Shown piece after piece: positions 20,205 to 29,723 of a stretch of DNA of 64,000 nt (positions within the stretch are counted from its first letter, which is position 1; each line of letters opens with the position of its first letter). Made by a program: the position numbers and the translations under genes. Source of the stretch: Pseudoxanthomonas sp. JBR18. Its GTDB lineage: Bacteria > Pseudomonadota > Gammaproteobacteria > Xanthomonadales > Xanthomonadaceae. Under the pieces are notes generated by a model. The model was not told where the DNA came from. It saw only the letters and a program-made list of their open reading frames with translations, and did not search any database. The stretch spans positions 4,347,001-4,411,000 of the forward strand of contig NZ_CP116339.1 in the NCBI RefSeq assembly GCF_028198165.1, read 5' to 3'.

Positions 20205-21170
20205 ATGAACGCAGCCACGCTCCCCGCCCAAGGCAGCTCACGCGACGTCCGCGACGCGCGCGCCGACCGCATCTTCCGCTGGATCCTGGTCGGCACCGTG
20301 GCCTTCGTCCTGGTGGCCCTGGCCAGCGCCGCGCTGTCCATGCTGTGGGGCGGCCGCCACGTCCTGCTCAGCCAGGGCTGGCACTTCATCACCTCCACCG
20401 AATGGAATCCGGTGGAAAACCGCTACGGCGCCCTGGCCCCCATCTACGGCACCCTGGTCACCGCGGTCATCGCGATGGTCATCGCCGTGCCGGTGAGCTT
20501 CGGCATCGCCTTCTTCCTGACCGAGGTGGCGCCGCGCTGGCTGCGTGGGCCGATCGGCACGGCCATCGAACTGCTGGCCGGCATCCCTTCGATCATCTAC
20601 GGCATGTGGGGCCTGTTCGTGCTGGTCCCGGTCATGACCGAGTACGTCACCCCCTGGCTCAACGACCACCTGGGCACCCTGCCGGTGATCGGCCCGGTGT
20701 TCCAGGGCCCGCCGCTGGGGATCGGCATCCTCACCGCCGGCTTCGTGCTGGCGATCATGGTCATCCCGTTCATCTCCTCGGTGATGCGCGAGGTGTTCCT
20801 GACCGTGCCCACCCGGCTGAAGGAATCGGCCTACGCGCTGGGTTCGACCAAGTGGGAAGTCAGCTGGGACATCGTCCTGCCCTACACCCGTTCGGCGGTG
20901 ATCGGCGGCATCTTCCTGGGACTGGGCCGCGCCCTGGGCGAGACCATGGCCGTGGCCTTCGTGGTCGGCAACAGCGTGACCCTGTCGGCCTCACTGCTGA
21001 TGCCCGGCACCACCATCGCCGCGCTGATCGCCAATGATTTCGGCGAGGCCACCGAAACCTACCGCTCGGCCCTGCTGCTACTGGGCTTCGTGCTGTTCGT
21101 GGTCACCTTCATCGTGCTGGCCCTGGCCCGCCTGATGCTGATGCAGATGGCCCGCAAGGAGGGCACCTGA
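20205..21170 (+). CDS. pstC: Phosphate ABC transporter permease PstC
   Basis: A 321-residue inner-membrane permease that with PstA forms the phosphate channel. About six transmembrane helices are visible, starting WILVGTVAFVLVALASAALS. The permease signature region (KESAYALGSTKWEVSWDIVLPYTRSAVIGG) carries the EAA-type loop contacting PstB, and GLGRALGETMAVAFVVGNS is typical of PstC. The stop overlaps the pstA start by one base. Confidence 0.96.
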   Translation: MNAATLPAQGSSRDVRDARADRIFRWILVGTVAFVLVALASAALSMLWGGRHVLLSQGWHFITSTEWNPVENRYGALAPIYGTLVTAVIAMVIAVPVSFGIAFFLTEVAPRWLRGPIGTAIELLAGIPSIIYGMWGLFVLVPVMTEYVTPWLNDHLGTLPVIGPVFQGPPLGIGILTAGFVLAIMVIPFISSVMREVFLTVPTRLKESAYALGSTKWEVSWDIVLPYTRSAVIGGIFLGLGRALGETMAVAFVVGNSVTLSASLLMPGTTIAALIANDFGEATETYRSALLLLGFVLFVVTFIVLALARLMLMQMARKEGT

Positions 21171-22018
21171 TGTCCACTGTGCTCTACACCCGCCGCCGCC
21201 TGGTCAACATCGTGGCGATCTTCGTTTCATGCGCCACGGCGGCCTTCGGCCTGCTGTTCCTGGCCTGGATCCTGTGGACGCTGCTGGCTAAGGGCCTGCC
21301 GGGCATCGACCTGAACCTGTTCACCAGGAACACCCCGCCACCGATGCAGGAAGGCGGCCTGCTCAACGCCTTCTTCGGCAGTGCGCTGATGTGCGCGCTG
21401 GCCATCGTGATCGGCGCGCCGCTGGGGGTGATGGCCGGCACCTGGCTGAGCGAGTACGGCAACGCGCGCAAGGCCGGCACGGTGGTGCGCTTCGTCAACG
21501 ACATCCTGCTCTCGGCTCCGTCGATCGTGCTGGGCCTGTTCGTCTACGCGATGGTGGTGTCGCTGATCGGCTTCTCGGCGCTGGCCGGCGCGATCTCGCT
21601 GGCCTTCATCGTGCTGCCGGTGGTGGTGCGCACTACCGACGAGATGCTGCGCCTAGTCCCGGCGCAGATGCGCGAGGCGGCGCTGTCGCTGGGTATCCCG
21701 CACTGGAAGGTCATCATGCAGGTGCTCTATCGCAGCGCCTCGGCCGGCATCGTCACCGGCATCCTGCTGGCCCTGGCGCGCATCTCCGGCGAGACCGCGC
21801 CGCTGCTGTTCACCGCCTTCGGCAACCAGTTCTGGAGCACCAACATCTTCCGCCCGATGGCCTCGGTGCCGGTGGTGATGAACCAGTTCGCCGGTAGCCC
21901 GTACGAGTCCTGGCAGACCCTGGCCTGGGCAGGCGCCCTGGTCCTGACCCTCTTCGTGCTGCTCGTCAGCCTTGGCGCGCGCTTCTTCCTGCTGCGCAAC
22001 AGGATCTCCAATGACTGA
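21170..22018 (+). CDS. pstA: Phosphate ABC transporter permease PstA
   Basis: A 282-residue six-helix permease, partner of PstC. Characteristic segments are [37 protein letters not shown], the EAA loop ([20 protein letters not shown]) and [20 protein letters not shown]. Its start TGATG overlaps the pstC stop, and its last bases overlap the pstB start, so the three are translationally coupled. Confidence 0.96.
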   Translation: MSTVLYTRRRLVNIVAIFVSCATAAFGLLFLAWILWTLLAKGLPGIDLNLFTRNTPPPMQEGGLLNAFFGSALMCALAIVIGAPLGVMAGTWLSEYGNARKAGTVVRFVNDILLSAPSIVLGLFVYAMVVSLIGFSALAGAISLAFIVLPVVVRTTDEMLRLVPAQMREAALSLGIPHWKVIMQVLYRSASAGIVTGILLALARISGETAPLLFTAFGNQFWSTNIFRPMASVPVVMNQFAGSPYESWQTLAWAGALVLTLFVLLVSLGARFFLLRNRISND

Positions 22019-22868
22019 TCTTTCGACGGACCCCACCATGAACGACGTCCAGAACGCCTCGCCCGCCAAGCGCCTGACCCAGGTCACCACCGACCGTGGA
22101 GAGCTGCCACCTGCCGAGGTCAAGCTCGAGGCCCGTGGCCTGGACTTCTACTACGGCGGCTTCCATGCCCTGAAGGGCATCAACCTGCAGATCCCGGAAA
22201 AGCGCGTGACCGCGCTGATCGGGCCCTCCGGCTGCGGCAAGTCCACGCTGCTGCGCGTGTTCAACCGGATCTATTCGCTGTATCCCAAGCTCAAGGGCAC
22301 CGGCGAGGTCCTGCTGGACGGGGAGAACATCCTCTCGCCCAAGTACCCGATGAACCGCCTGCGCAGCAAGGTCGGCATGGTGTTCCAGAAGCCGGTGCCG
22401 TTCCCGATGACCATCTTCGAGAACGTGGCCTACGGCATCCGTCACCACGAGCGCCTGTCCAAGGCCGACATGAAGGAACGCGTCGAACTCGCGCTGCGCC
22501 AGGGTGCGCTGTGGGACGAGGTCAAGGACAAGCTGGGCCAGAGCGCGCTGGGCCTGTCCGGCGGCCAGCAGCAGCGCCTGTGCATCGCCCGCGCCGTCGC
22601 CCTGCGCCCGGACGTGCTGCTGCTGGACGAGCCCACCTCCGCGCTGGACCCGATCTCCACCAGCCGCATCGAGCAGTTGGTCGAGGAGCTCAAGCACGAC
22701 TACACCATCGCCATCGTCACCCACAACATGCAGCAGGCCGCGCGCGTGAGCGACTACACCGCCTTCATGTACCTGGGCGACCTGATCGAACACGACGTCA
22801 CTTCCACGATCTTCTCGCGCCCCACCAAGCAGCAGACCGAGGACTACATCACCGGTCGGTTTGGGTGA
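22011..22868 (+). CDS. pstB: Phosphate ABC transporter ATP-binding protein PstB
   Basis: A 285-residue ATPase powering phosphate import. Walker A is GPSGCGKST, the ABC signature LSGGQQQR, Walker [14 protein letters not shown] and the switch His is in IVTHNMQQA. The [20 protein letters not shown] stretch is PstB-specific. The ATG at 22011 has AGGA six bases before it and overlaps the pstA stop by 8 bases; ATG 22038 is an alternative that would remove nine residues. Relative to E. coli PstB (257 residues) it has an N-terminal extension. Confidence 0.96.
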   Translation: MTDLSTDPTMNDVQNASPAKRLTQVTTDRGELPPAEVKLEARGLDFYYGGFHALKGINLQIPEKRVTALIGPSGCGKSTLLRVFNRIYSLYPKLKGTGEVLLDGENILSPKYPMNRLRSKVGMVFQKPVPFPMTIFENVAYGIRHHERLSKADMKERVELALRQGALWDEVKDKLGQSALGLSGGQQQRLCIARAVALRPDVLLLDEPTSALDPISTSRIEQLVEELKHDYTIAIVTHNMQQAARVSDYTAFMYLGDLIEHDVTSTIFSRPTKQQTEDYITGRFG

Positions 22869-23002
22869 GGAACATGCTCGTCTGATGCCACATCACGCGT
22901 CAGCAGGCAAGTCATCCGCACGCGTACCAGCCTCCACCACGCCACTTCCTCGTTGTGCCGAAGATCCCGGTACGCCGACCGCCTCTCAGCAGAGACACCG
23001 CC

Positions 23003-23713
23003 ATGAATAACCTCCCGCACGAACACATCGTCAAGAGCTATGACGAAGAGCAGCGTCGCCTGGCGCGCGAGATCCTGCACATGGGCGAGATCGCCGTGGC
23101 CCAGCTGGAAGCGGCGATGGACGTGGTCGATCGACGCGACGATCGCGCCGCCGAACGCATCATCGCCAACGACGAGGCGATCGACACGCTGGAGGACAAG
23201 GTCAGCCAGGACGTGATGCAACTGGCGCTGCGCGGCCCGATGGCGCGCGACCTGCGCGAAATCCTGGCGGCGCTGCGCATCCCCACCGATCTGGAGCGCA
23301 TCGGCGACTACGCGGCCAACGTCGCCAAGCGCTCGATGGTGCTCAATACCCTGCCCCCGGTCCCGCACGCGACCGGCCTGCGCACCCTGGGCCAGCTGGC
23401 CGTGGGCCTGGTGCGCGACGCGATGGAAGCCTATCGCGGCAACGACGCCGCCCTGGCTATCCAGGTCCGCGACCGCGACGCGGAGCTGGATGCGCAATAC
23501 ACCGCGCTGTTCCGCGAACTGCTGACCTACATGATGGAAGACGCGCGCAACATCACCCCGTGCACGCATCTGCTGTTCATGGCCAAGAACCTGGAACGCA
23601 TCGGCGACCACGCCACCAACATCGCCGAGAACGTCTGGTTCCTGGTCCAGGGCGACGCGCCGCTGCCGCCGCGCGACAAGCGCGACGAAACGCCGTTCAC
23701 CGGGGCGAGCTGA
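23003..23713 (+). CDS. phoU: Phosphate-signalling regulator PhoU
   Basis: A 236-residue cytoplasmic protein made of two PhoU three-helix bundles that links PstB activity to PhoR signalling and restrains phosphate uptake. Metal-binding motifs of the family are recognisable (DDRAAERIIANDEAIDTLED; two copies of LERIGDHATNIAE/LERIGDYAANVAK). It is separated from pstB by 134 bases without other features. phoB and phoR are not in the window. Confidence 0.95.
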   Translation: MNNLPHEHIVKSYDEEQRRLAREILHMGEIAVAQLEAAMDVVDRRDDRAAERIIANDEAIDTLEDKVSQDVMQLALRGPMARDLREILAALRIPTDLERIGDYAANVAKRSMVLNTLPPVPHATGLRTLGQLAVGLVRDAMEAYRGNDAALAIQVRDRDAELDAQYTALFRELLTYMMEDARNITPCTHLLFMAKNLERIGDHATNIAENVWFLVQGDAPLPPRDKRDETPFTGAS

Positions 23714-23733
23714 GCCGGCGGCTCGCCTGGCGC

Positions 23734-23808
23734 ATGCTCGACCACGATTGGGTGCTGGTCACACTGGCCAGCGGCCTCATCGCCTGCGTGATCGCCGCCG
23801 ACCACTGA
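23734..23808 (+). CDS. Possible 24-residue single-span membrane microprotein
   Basis: ATG at 23734 opens a 24-codon frame reading MLDHDWVLVTLASGLIACVI then AADH, almost entirely one hydrophobic helix. It begins 20 bases after the phoU stop and ends 28 bases before the operon terminator, so it would be the last cistron of the pst operon. No clear ribosome-binding site is present, so it could be chance. If real it may act on the Pst permease or on PhoR, which is pure inference. Confidence 0.35.
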   Translation: MLDHDWVLVTLASGLIACVIAADH

Positions 23809-23836
23809 TCTCAGCCTCGCGATGAAGTGAAACAGC

Positions 23837-23864
23837 GTGCGCCGTGCAAACGGCGCACTTTTTT
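23837..23864 (+). terminator. Rho-independent terminator of the pst-phoU operon
   Basis: GTGCGCCG-TGCAAA-CGGCGCAC forms a perfect 8-bp stem followed directly by TTTTTT. Confidence 0.92.
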
Positions 23865-23902
23865 GTGGGAGGCTGCCTGGCACGGTCTGCTAGGCTTCCT
23901 GG

Positions 23903-24550
23903 ATGCAAGACACCCCCGCAACGCCCTCGCCCGCTCCCGTCACCCCCATGTCCCGTCGCTTTCGCGGCTTCCTGCCCGTGGTGGTGGACGTGGAGACCGG
24001 CGGCTTCGACTGGAATCGCCATGCCCTGCTGGAGATTGCCGCCGTTCCGATCGACTTGGACGCGGAGGGCCGCTTCATCCTCGGACAAACCGCCTGCGCC
24101 CATCTGGAGCCGGCCCCTGGCCTGGAAATCGACCCCAAGTCGCTAGAGGTGACCGGGATCGTCCTGGACCATCCCTTCCGCCTGGCCAAGCCAGAAAAAG
24201 AAGCCCTGGACCATGTGTTCGCCCCGATCCGCGCGGCCATGAAGCGGCACGGCTGCCAGCGCGCCATCCTGGTCGGCCACAACGCGCATTTCGACCTGAA
24301 TTTCCTCAATGCCGCCGTGGCGCGCACCGAGCACAAGCGCAATCCGTTCCATCCCTTCAGCGTCTTCGACACCGTGAGCCTGGGCGGACTGGCCTACGGG
24401 CAAACGGTGCTGGCGCGCGCGGTCCAGGCCGCCGGCATGGAATGGGATTCGGCCCAGGCCCATTCGGCCGTCTACGACGCCGAGCAGACGGCGCGACTGT
24501 TCTGCACGGTCGCCAACCAGTGGCCCCAGCCGGCAACCGCCACGGCCTGA
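23903..24550 (+). CDS. rnt: Ribonuclease T
   Basis: A 215-residue DEDDh 3'-5' exoribonuclease that trims tRNA and other stable RNA 3' ends. Catalytic residues are seen in [12 protein letters not shown] (D29, E31), [12 protein letters not shown] and [14 protein letters not shown]. The RFRGFLPVV opening, [16 protein letters not shown] and GQTVLARA segments match RNase T over other DEDD nucleases. A start at ATG 23948 would remove a 15-residue proline-rich extension and fits the E. coli length as well. Confidence 0.92.
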   Translation: MQDTPATPSPAPVTPMSRRFRGFLPVVVDVETGGFDWNRHALLEIAAVPIDLDAEGRFILGQTACAHLEPAPGLEIDPKSLEVTGIVLDHPFRLAKPEKEALDHVFAPIRAAMKRHGCQRAILVGHNAHFDLNFLNAAVARTEHKRNPFHPFSVFDTVSLGGLAYGQTVLARAVQAAGMEWDSAQAHSAVYDAEQTARLFCTVANQWPQPATATA

Positions 24551-24578
24551 GCGCCGGGTCGACCGCTGCTCCAGCGAC

Positions 24579-25463
24579 CTAGTCCGGCGTTGGCGACATG
24601 ACCTGGGCCGCGCCCGATAGCGTCGAACCGGCCGAGGCGACAATCACCGCCCCGATCGCCAACCACTGCAGCCCGCTCAGGCGTTCATGCAGCAGCAGCC
24701 AGCCGCACAGCGCGGCCACCGCAGGCTCCAGGCTCATCAACATGCCGAAGGTCCGGGTGGGCAAGCGGGTCATGGCCACCATCTCCAGCGAATACGGCAG
24801 CGCCATCGACAGCACTGCCACGCCCAGCGCGACCGGTAGCAGTGCTGGCTCCAGCAACGTGGCGCCTGCGTGGGCCACGCCCCAGGGCACGGCGACCAGC
24901 GCGGCGATGGACGCACCCAGCGCCACCATGCGCGGTCCGTGGTCCGCGCCGGCCTTCTGCCCGAACACGATGTACAGCGCCCAACAGACCCCGGCCGCCA
25001 GCGCACAGCCCATGCCGACCGGATCCAGGGCAGTGTCCTTGCCCGGCCAAGGCACCAGCAGCAACAGGCCGGCGATGGCCAGCACGGCCCACACCAGATC
25101 CAGCCAGCGCCGCGACCCCAACAACGCCAGGGCCAGGGGACCGGTGAACTCCAATGCCACCGCCAGGCCCAGCGGGATGGTCTGCAGGGAGATGTAGAAG
25201 ACCGTGTTCATCGCCCCCAGGCTGATCCCGTAGCCCAGCAGCATCGGCCATGGCAACGCGCGCCAGCGCAGCGTCCAGGGGCGGAAGACGCACCACAGCA
25301 GCAGCGTGCCCAACCCAAGGCGCAGCGCGGTCGCACCGGTGGCGCCAACCAGGGGAAACAGCCCCTTGGCCAGACTGGCACCACCCTGGATCGAGAGCAT
25401 GGACGCCAGCAGCAGGAGCACCGGAAACAAGACTGACGAGGGAGCACGGGAGGAGGTGGACAC
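24579..25463 (-). CDS. rhtA: Threonine/homoserine exporter RhtA-like DMT transporter
   Basis: A 294-residue inner-membrane protein with ten hydrophobic helices and two EamA domains, exporting threonine/homoserine or similar metabolites by proton antiport. It aligns closely with E. coli RhtA (SIQGGASLAKGLFPLVGATG, QTIPLGLAVALEFTGPLALAL, MTRLPTRTFGMLMSLEPAVAAL). It is divergent from an XRE-cupin regulator, and the 100-bp gap carries a large inverted repeat that probably controls both. Confidence 0.88.
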   Translation of the reverse strand: MSTSSRAPSSVLFPVLLLLASMLSIQGGASLAKGLFPLVGATGATALRLGLGTLLLWCVFRPWTLRWRALPWPMLLGYGISLGAMNTVFYISLQTIPLGLAVALEFTGPLALALLGSRRWLDLVWAVLAIAGLLLLVPWPGKDTALDPVGMGCALAAGVCWALYIVFGQKAGADHGPRMVALGASIAALVAVPWGVAHAGATLLEPALLPVALGVAVLSMALPYSLEMVAMTRLPTRTFGMLMSLEPAVAALCGWLLLHERLSGLQWLAIGAVIVASAGSTLSGAAQVMSPTPD

Positions 25464-25491
25464 GCAGGGCCTGCGGCTGGAAAGAGGGATA

Positions 25492-25549
25492 ATTGCGCAC
25501 TATATTGCGCAATATGAACAGTCTAGCGGCGTGCAATATAGTGCGCAAT
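25492..25549. promoter_or_regulatory. Large inverted-repeat operator between rhtA and XRE-cupin regulator
   Basis: A perfect 17-bp inverted repeat, ATTGCGCACTATATTGC (25492-25508) and GCAATATAGTGCGCAAT (25533-25549), flanks 24 bases. The left arm runs into a second palindrome, ATATTGCGCAATAT (25502-25515). ATTGCGCA thus recurs three times. The AT-rich sequence stands out from its GC-rich surroundings. It most likely binds the adjacent helix-turn-helix regulator and overlaps both promoters. Confidence 0.8.
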
Positions 25550-25563
25550 CTCGCGAGGTCGGC

Positions 25564-26106
25564 ATGAGCGTGCTCGAGCATGTCGCCGGCAATCTGCGCC
25601 GCTTGCGGCTGCGCGACGACTTGAGCCAGCAGGCGCTGGCCGAGGCCGCCCAGGTCAGCCGGCGCATGCTGGTGGCGATCGAGTCGGGCGACGCCAACGT
25701 CAGCCTCAATACCCTGGACCGGCTGGCCGATGCGCTCGGCGTGCCCTTCGCCGAGCTGCTCCGGGCCGACACCGGCGGCGAGCCAGCCCAGGTGGACGCG
25801 CTGGCTTGGCGCGGCCGTGATCCCGCTTCACGCGGCGTGCTGCTCTCCAGCGTCGCCGCCGCGCGCCAGGTCGAACTCTGGGACTGGACCCTGATGCCCG
25901 GCGAGCGCTATGCCTCGCAGGCCGATCCGCCCGGCTGGCGTGAACAGCTGCTGGTCCTCGCTGGCACGCTGACCCTGGAGAGCATCGACGGCGCGCGCCA
26001 GGTCTTGGCCGGGCAGCATCTGGTGTTCGCCAGCGACCGCGGCGCCTATGCCTACCGCAACAACGGCGACACGCCGCTGCGCCTGCTGCGCAACGTGGTG
26101 TATTGA
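25564..26106 (+). CDS. XRE-family transcriptional regulator with C-terminal cupin domain
   Basis: A 180-residue regulator. Residues about 7-65 form a HTH_3 domain ([40 protein letters not shown]), and residues about 105-178 a small cupin barrel ([31 protein letters not shown]) that should bind a small effector. This architecture is common in regulators of amino-acid or polyamine export and metabolism. The open frame extends upstream to 25306, but ATG 25564 starts the DNA-binding domain and lies directly after the inverted-repeat operator, arguing for autoregulation and control of rhtA. Confidence 0.88.
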   Translation: MSVLEHVAGNLRRLRLRDDLSQQALAEAAQVSRRMLVAIESGDANVSLNTLDRLADALGVPFAELLRADTGGEPAQVDALAWRGRDPASRGVLLSSVAAARQVELWDWTLMPGERYASQADPPGWREQLLVLAGTLTLESIDGARQVLAGQHLVFASDRGAYAYRNNGDTPLRLLRNVVY

Positions 26107-26152
26107 AGGTCCTTCGCACCGGCACCACACCGACGGACACACGCTTGGCGTC

Positions 26153-26656
26153 ATGACACTCCGAGTCCACGCCCTGCACGCCGACATCACCACGCTGGCC
26201 GTCGACGCCATCGTCAATGCCGCCAACTCCAGCCTGCTGGGGGGAGGCGGCGTCGATGGCGCCATCCATCGCGCCGCCGGCCCGGGATTGCTGGACGAGT
26301 GCCGCGCGCTTGGCGGCTGTCCCACCGGGCAGGCACGCATCACCGGCGGCCACCGCCTTCCGGCACGGCATGTGATCCACACCGTCGGCCCGGTCTGGCA
26401 CGGTGGCCAGCAGGGGGAGCCCGCGCTGCTGGCCGACTGCTATCGCAACAGTCTCGCACTGGCCGGCGAGTACGGATTGGGCACCCTCGCCTTTCCATGC
26501 ATCAGCACGGGCGTCTACGGTTATCCGGCCGAGGCCGCCGCACGGATCGCCGTCGAAACAGTACGGACGCACGCTCCGCAGGCCGGCCTGGAAGAGATCA
26601 CGTTCTGCTGCTTTTCAGAGGCAGACCGCGGGCGCTATGCGGCGCTGCTCGCCTGA
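26153..26656 (+). CDS. Macro-domain protein, O-acetyl-ADP-ribose deacetylase-like
   Basis: A 167-residue single macro domain of the MacroD/YmdB type, which removes ADP-ribose from proteins or hydrolyses O-acetyl-ADP-ribose. Ligand loops are clear: [20 protein letters not shown] near residues 17-36 and [12 protein letters not shown] near 113-124. The Asn, Asp and Gly residues of the catalytic loop are intact. It sits 46 bases after the XRE-cupin gene on the same strand and is convergent with the GGDEF gene. Confidence 0.92.
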   Translation: MTLRVHALHADITTLAVDAIVNAANSSLLGGGGVDGAIHRAAGPGLLDECRALGGCPTGQARITGGHRLPARHVIHTVGPVWHGGQQGEPALLADCYRNSLALAGEYGLGTLAFPCISTGVYGYPAEAAARIAVETVRTHAPQAGLEEITFCCFSEADRGRYAALLA

Positions 26657-26662
26657 GCGGGC

Positions 26663-29600
26663 CTATTCACCAGCCGGCAGCGCGCGCTCGATCCGGTCGC
26701 GGCCGTTGCGCTTGGCCTGGTACAGCAGCCGATCGGCGCGCTGGTAGAGCGAGGCGACCGCCGTATCGCTGCCCGGGGTCCACTCCACCAGCCCCGCGCT
26801 GAAACGCACGTCCAATCCCTCGACCCCGCCCCAGTCGCGATGCGCATGGAACGCGGCGCGCAGCCGCTGCAGGGCCTGCTCGGCCGCCTCCAGCGTGGCC
26901 CCCGGGAACAGCAGGCAGAACTCCTCCCCGCCGGTGCGCGCCGCCATGTCCGTGCGCCGGGCCTGCGCGGCCAGCAGCGTGGCCACCTCCTTGAGCACCG
27001 CATCGCCGACCACGTGCGAATACTGGTCGTTGACCCGCTTGAAGTGGTCCACGTCTAGCAGGGCAAGGCATAACGGGGTCCCCTGGCGGCCGGCCAGCGC
27101 GATCTCGCGCGTCAGCCGCTCCTCGAAAGCACGTCGGTTGGGCAGCCCGGTCAATGCATCCTCGTGTGCCTGACGCTCGAAGGCCTCGGCGTGCAGGCGC
27201 AGCTGCTGCAGCAAGCCGGTCTTTTCCTGGTCGGCACGGCGCAGCTGCTGGGCCTGGGCCTGCAGGTCGCGCGTGCGTTCGTCCACCAGCCGGCGCAGGC
27301 GTCGGGCGCGAGCATGGAAGCGATGCACCCGGTAGCGGTACAGGCCGTAGAGCAGCAGTAGCAAGGCGGCAGCCGCCGCGGCCTGCACCCCATGGCGTTG
27401 CCACAGGAAGGGCTCGATGACGAAGGCCAGCCGCGCTTCGCGCTGGCTCCATGCGCCGTCGGGATGGGCCGCCGACACGCGCAGGGTGTAGCGTCCCGGC
27501 GGCAGGCGCACGAACTCGACGCTGCGCTGTCGGCCACGCGTGACCCAGTCGGTGTCCAGTCCCTCCAGCAGGGTCCGGTACTCGGTGCGTTCGGGCAGCA
27601 GGTAACTCAGGCCGACGAAACTCACCGTCAGCCGGTGGCCCCCTTCCAGGCGCAACGGCTGCTGGTCGCGCCAGGGCAGCGCAACCGAATCCTCCTGAAC
27701 GCTATCGATCACCACCGGCGGCGCCGGACGCTCGCGGAACCAGTGCAGGCGTGTCGGGTCCACGGCCGAGATCCCGCCAGCCGTCGCGATCCACACCGTG
27801 CCGTCGGCGCGCAGCACTTCGGTCGGTCCCGAGCTGCCGTTGGCCTGCGAGTTGGCCATGCCGTCCATCTCGTTGTACTGGATCACTGCCAGCCGCGCCT
27901 GGCGGCCGTCGGCCACGGCTTCCAGGCTGGCCAGGTCGGTGCGCAACATGCCCCGATTGCTGGTGATCCACAGGTGTCCGGCCCGGTCTGGCAGCAGCTG
28001 GAACACCGCATCCACCGGCATGCCCTGTTCCAGCCCCACCCGCGCCAGCCTGCCCTCGCGCCAGCGATACAGACCGCGATCGGATGCGATCCACATCGCC
28101 CCGCCCAGGCGCGAGAAACCGAAGACCGAGCGTCCGCCGCCGAGCGCTTCGAGCGACAGCCGCTGCACCTGGTCCCCACGGAGCACGCGGACGCCATCCA
28201 GGCTGCCGAACCACACCGCGCCGGGCTCGCTGTAAACGGCGGTGATCAGGGCTTCCTCCAAGCCGGGAAGCCGTGGGCGCACCACACGCGCGCCATCGAC
28301 ATAGCCCAGCCCGCGCTGGGTCGCCAGCCACACCACCCCATCAGGCCCGATGCTGATCCCGCGCACGGTGCCGGCGGGCAGCCCTTCCTGCGGCCCATAG
28401 CGGCGCACGCCGCCGTCGGTCGCCACGCGATAGAGCCCGTCGTTGGCCGTGCCCACCCATAATGCGCCGTCCCGCCCCCGGGCCAGACTCAGGACCGAAG
28501 GCGGCCGGCCCGTCGTGGTCGGCAAGGGATGCGGGCGGATCCGGCCGTTGGTGCCCACGCGGTCCAGGCCCGCCGCATGGCCGACCCACAGCGCGCCGTC
28601 GGGATCGGCCAGCACCGCGCGCACATAATCCGAGCCCAGCCCATCGCGCGCGGTGAGGTTGGTGAAGAGTGTTTCGCGCAGGCGGAACAACCCCCCATTG
28701 GCACCCACCCAGATACTGCCCTCGGCATCCTCCTTCAGGCTGGTGATGCGCCCTCCCGGCAGCGGCAGGCCGGAGGTGAGGCGCTCGAGGCCGTGATGTC
28801 CCACCCGTAACAAGCCGCTGGCCTCGGTACCCAGCCACAGATCGCCGTGGCGATCCTGCAGCATCGCGGTGATGCGCCCCACGCCAGGCAGCCGATGTGC
28901 CAGGACCAGGCGTCCGTCCTGGCGTCGATACACGCCGTCCCCGGCCACGATCCAGACCGTGCCGTCATCGGCCCGGTAAGGCCAGGCATTGCCGGGCGGC
29001 AGGCCGAACGCCTTGGAGGCGTCACGCAACGTGCCATCGGCCTGGCGGATCACCAGGCCCTCGTTGGTCCCGACCCAGACCAGGCCGTCGTCATCGATCA
29101 TCATCCGCGCATAGGCGGTGCGCAGCGGCGAATCGGCCGGCGGCGGGGTGTAGAGATAGCGACCGTCCGCGGTCAGGCAGGCCAGGCCATTGCCTTCGAA
29201 CAGCATCCACAGCCGTCCCTGCTGGTCCATGGCCATGGCCGGTAGCAGCACCTGCGGCACCTCGGGAGGGCGCTTCCAGATCTTCAGCTTGCCGTCGGCC
29301 GTGTAACGGCTGACGTTGCCGCGCGAATCGCTCAGCCACAGCGCGCCACTGGGATCGACATACAGTCCGCCGATGCCATTGTCGGCCAGCGCCGGGGTGG
29401 TGCTGCGATCGAAGGTGACGAAATCCAGCCCGTTGTAGCGCACCAGGCCTTCCCAGGTGGCGAACCACAGGTAGCCGTCGGCGGTCTGGGCGATATCGCG
29501 GATGGAGTTGTGCGGCAGGCCGTCGCGCGAGGTCCACAGGTCGATCGCGTCATCGTGCAGCGGAGGCGGCGGGGCCAGCTTGGGCGCCGCCAGGCCCGGC

Positions 29601-29713
29601 ATCGCCAGCAACAGGCCCAGCAGGGCCACGCACAGGCGCAACGACCACGGCCTCCCACGCCGCAGCCCATCCGTTTCGTGCGCGCATCCCCCGAGCCGCA
29701 TCGTCTCCCCCAC
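26663..29713 (-). CDS. Membrane diguanylate cyclase with periplasmic two-component-type propellers
   Basis: A 1016-residue sensor enzyme. A signal anchor (CVALLGLLLAMPGLAA) leads to two seven-bladed Reg_prop propellers (repeats such as GYLWFATWEGLVRYNG, GALWVGHAAGLDRV, GVVWLATQRGLGYV), a Y_Y_Y domain (near residues 670-770), one transmembrane helix (AAAAALLLLLYGLYRYRV), a coiled coil and a C-terminal GGDEF domain. The active site reads GGEEF and is preceded at five residues by RRTD, an intact RxxD inhibitory site, so it should make c-di-GMP with product inhibition. It starts 10 bases after rlmB. The input ligand is unknown. Confidence 0.9.
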   Translation of the reverse strand: MGETMRLGGCAHETDGLRRGRPWSLRLCVALLGLLLAMPGLAAPKLAPPPPLHDDAIDLWTSRDGLPHNSIRDIAQTADGYLWFATWEGLVRYNGLDFVTFDRSTTPALADNGIGGLYVDPSGALWLSDSRGNVSRYTADGKLKIWKRPPEVPQVLLPAMAMDQQGRLWMLFEGNGLACLTADGRYLYTPPPADSPLRTAYARMMIDDDGLVWVGTNEGLVIRQADGTLRDASKAFGLPPGNAWPYRADDGTVWIVAGDGVYRRQDGRLVLAHRLPGVGRITAMLQDRHGDLWLGTEASGLLRVGHHGLERLTSGLPLPGGRITSLKEDAEGSIWVGANGGLFRLRETLFTNLTARDGLGSDYVRAVLADPDGALWVGHAAGLDRVGTNGRIRPHPLPTTTGRPPSVLSLARGRDGALWVGTANDGLYRVATDGGVRRYGPQEGLPAGTVRGISIGPDGVVWLATQRGLGYVDGARVVRPRLPGLEEALITAVYSEPGAVWFGSLDGVRVLRGDQVQRLSLEALGGGRSVFGFSRLGGAMWIASDRGLYRWREGRLARVGLEQGMPVDAVFQLLPDRAGHLWITSNRGMLRTDLASLEAVADGRQARLAVIQYNEMDGMANSQANGSSGPTEVLRADGTVWIATAGGISAVDPTRLHWFRERPAPPVVIDSVQEDSVALPWRDQQPLRLEGGHRLTVSFVGLSYLLPERTEYRTLLEGLDTDWVTRGRQRSVEFVRLPPGRYTLRVSAAHPDGAWSQREARLAFVIEPFLWQRHGVQAAAAAALLLLLYGLYRYRVHRFHARARRLRRLVDERTRDLQAQAQQLRRADQEKTGLLQQLRLHAEAFERQAHEDALTGLPNRRAFEERLTREIALAGRQGTPLCLALLDVDHFKRVNDQYSHVVGDAVLKEVATLLAAQARRTDMAARTGGEEFCLLFPGATLEAAEQALQRLRAAFHAHRDWGGVEGLDVRFSAGLVEWTPGSDTAVASLYQRADRLLYQAKRNGRDRIERALPAGE

Positions 29714-29723
29714 CGCGAGCGGC

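Noticed and set aside
25306..25563. Longer N-terminus for the XRE-cupin regulator
   Set aside because: It would run through the operator and antisense to rhtA; the helix-turn-helix domain begins right after ATG 25564.
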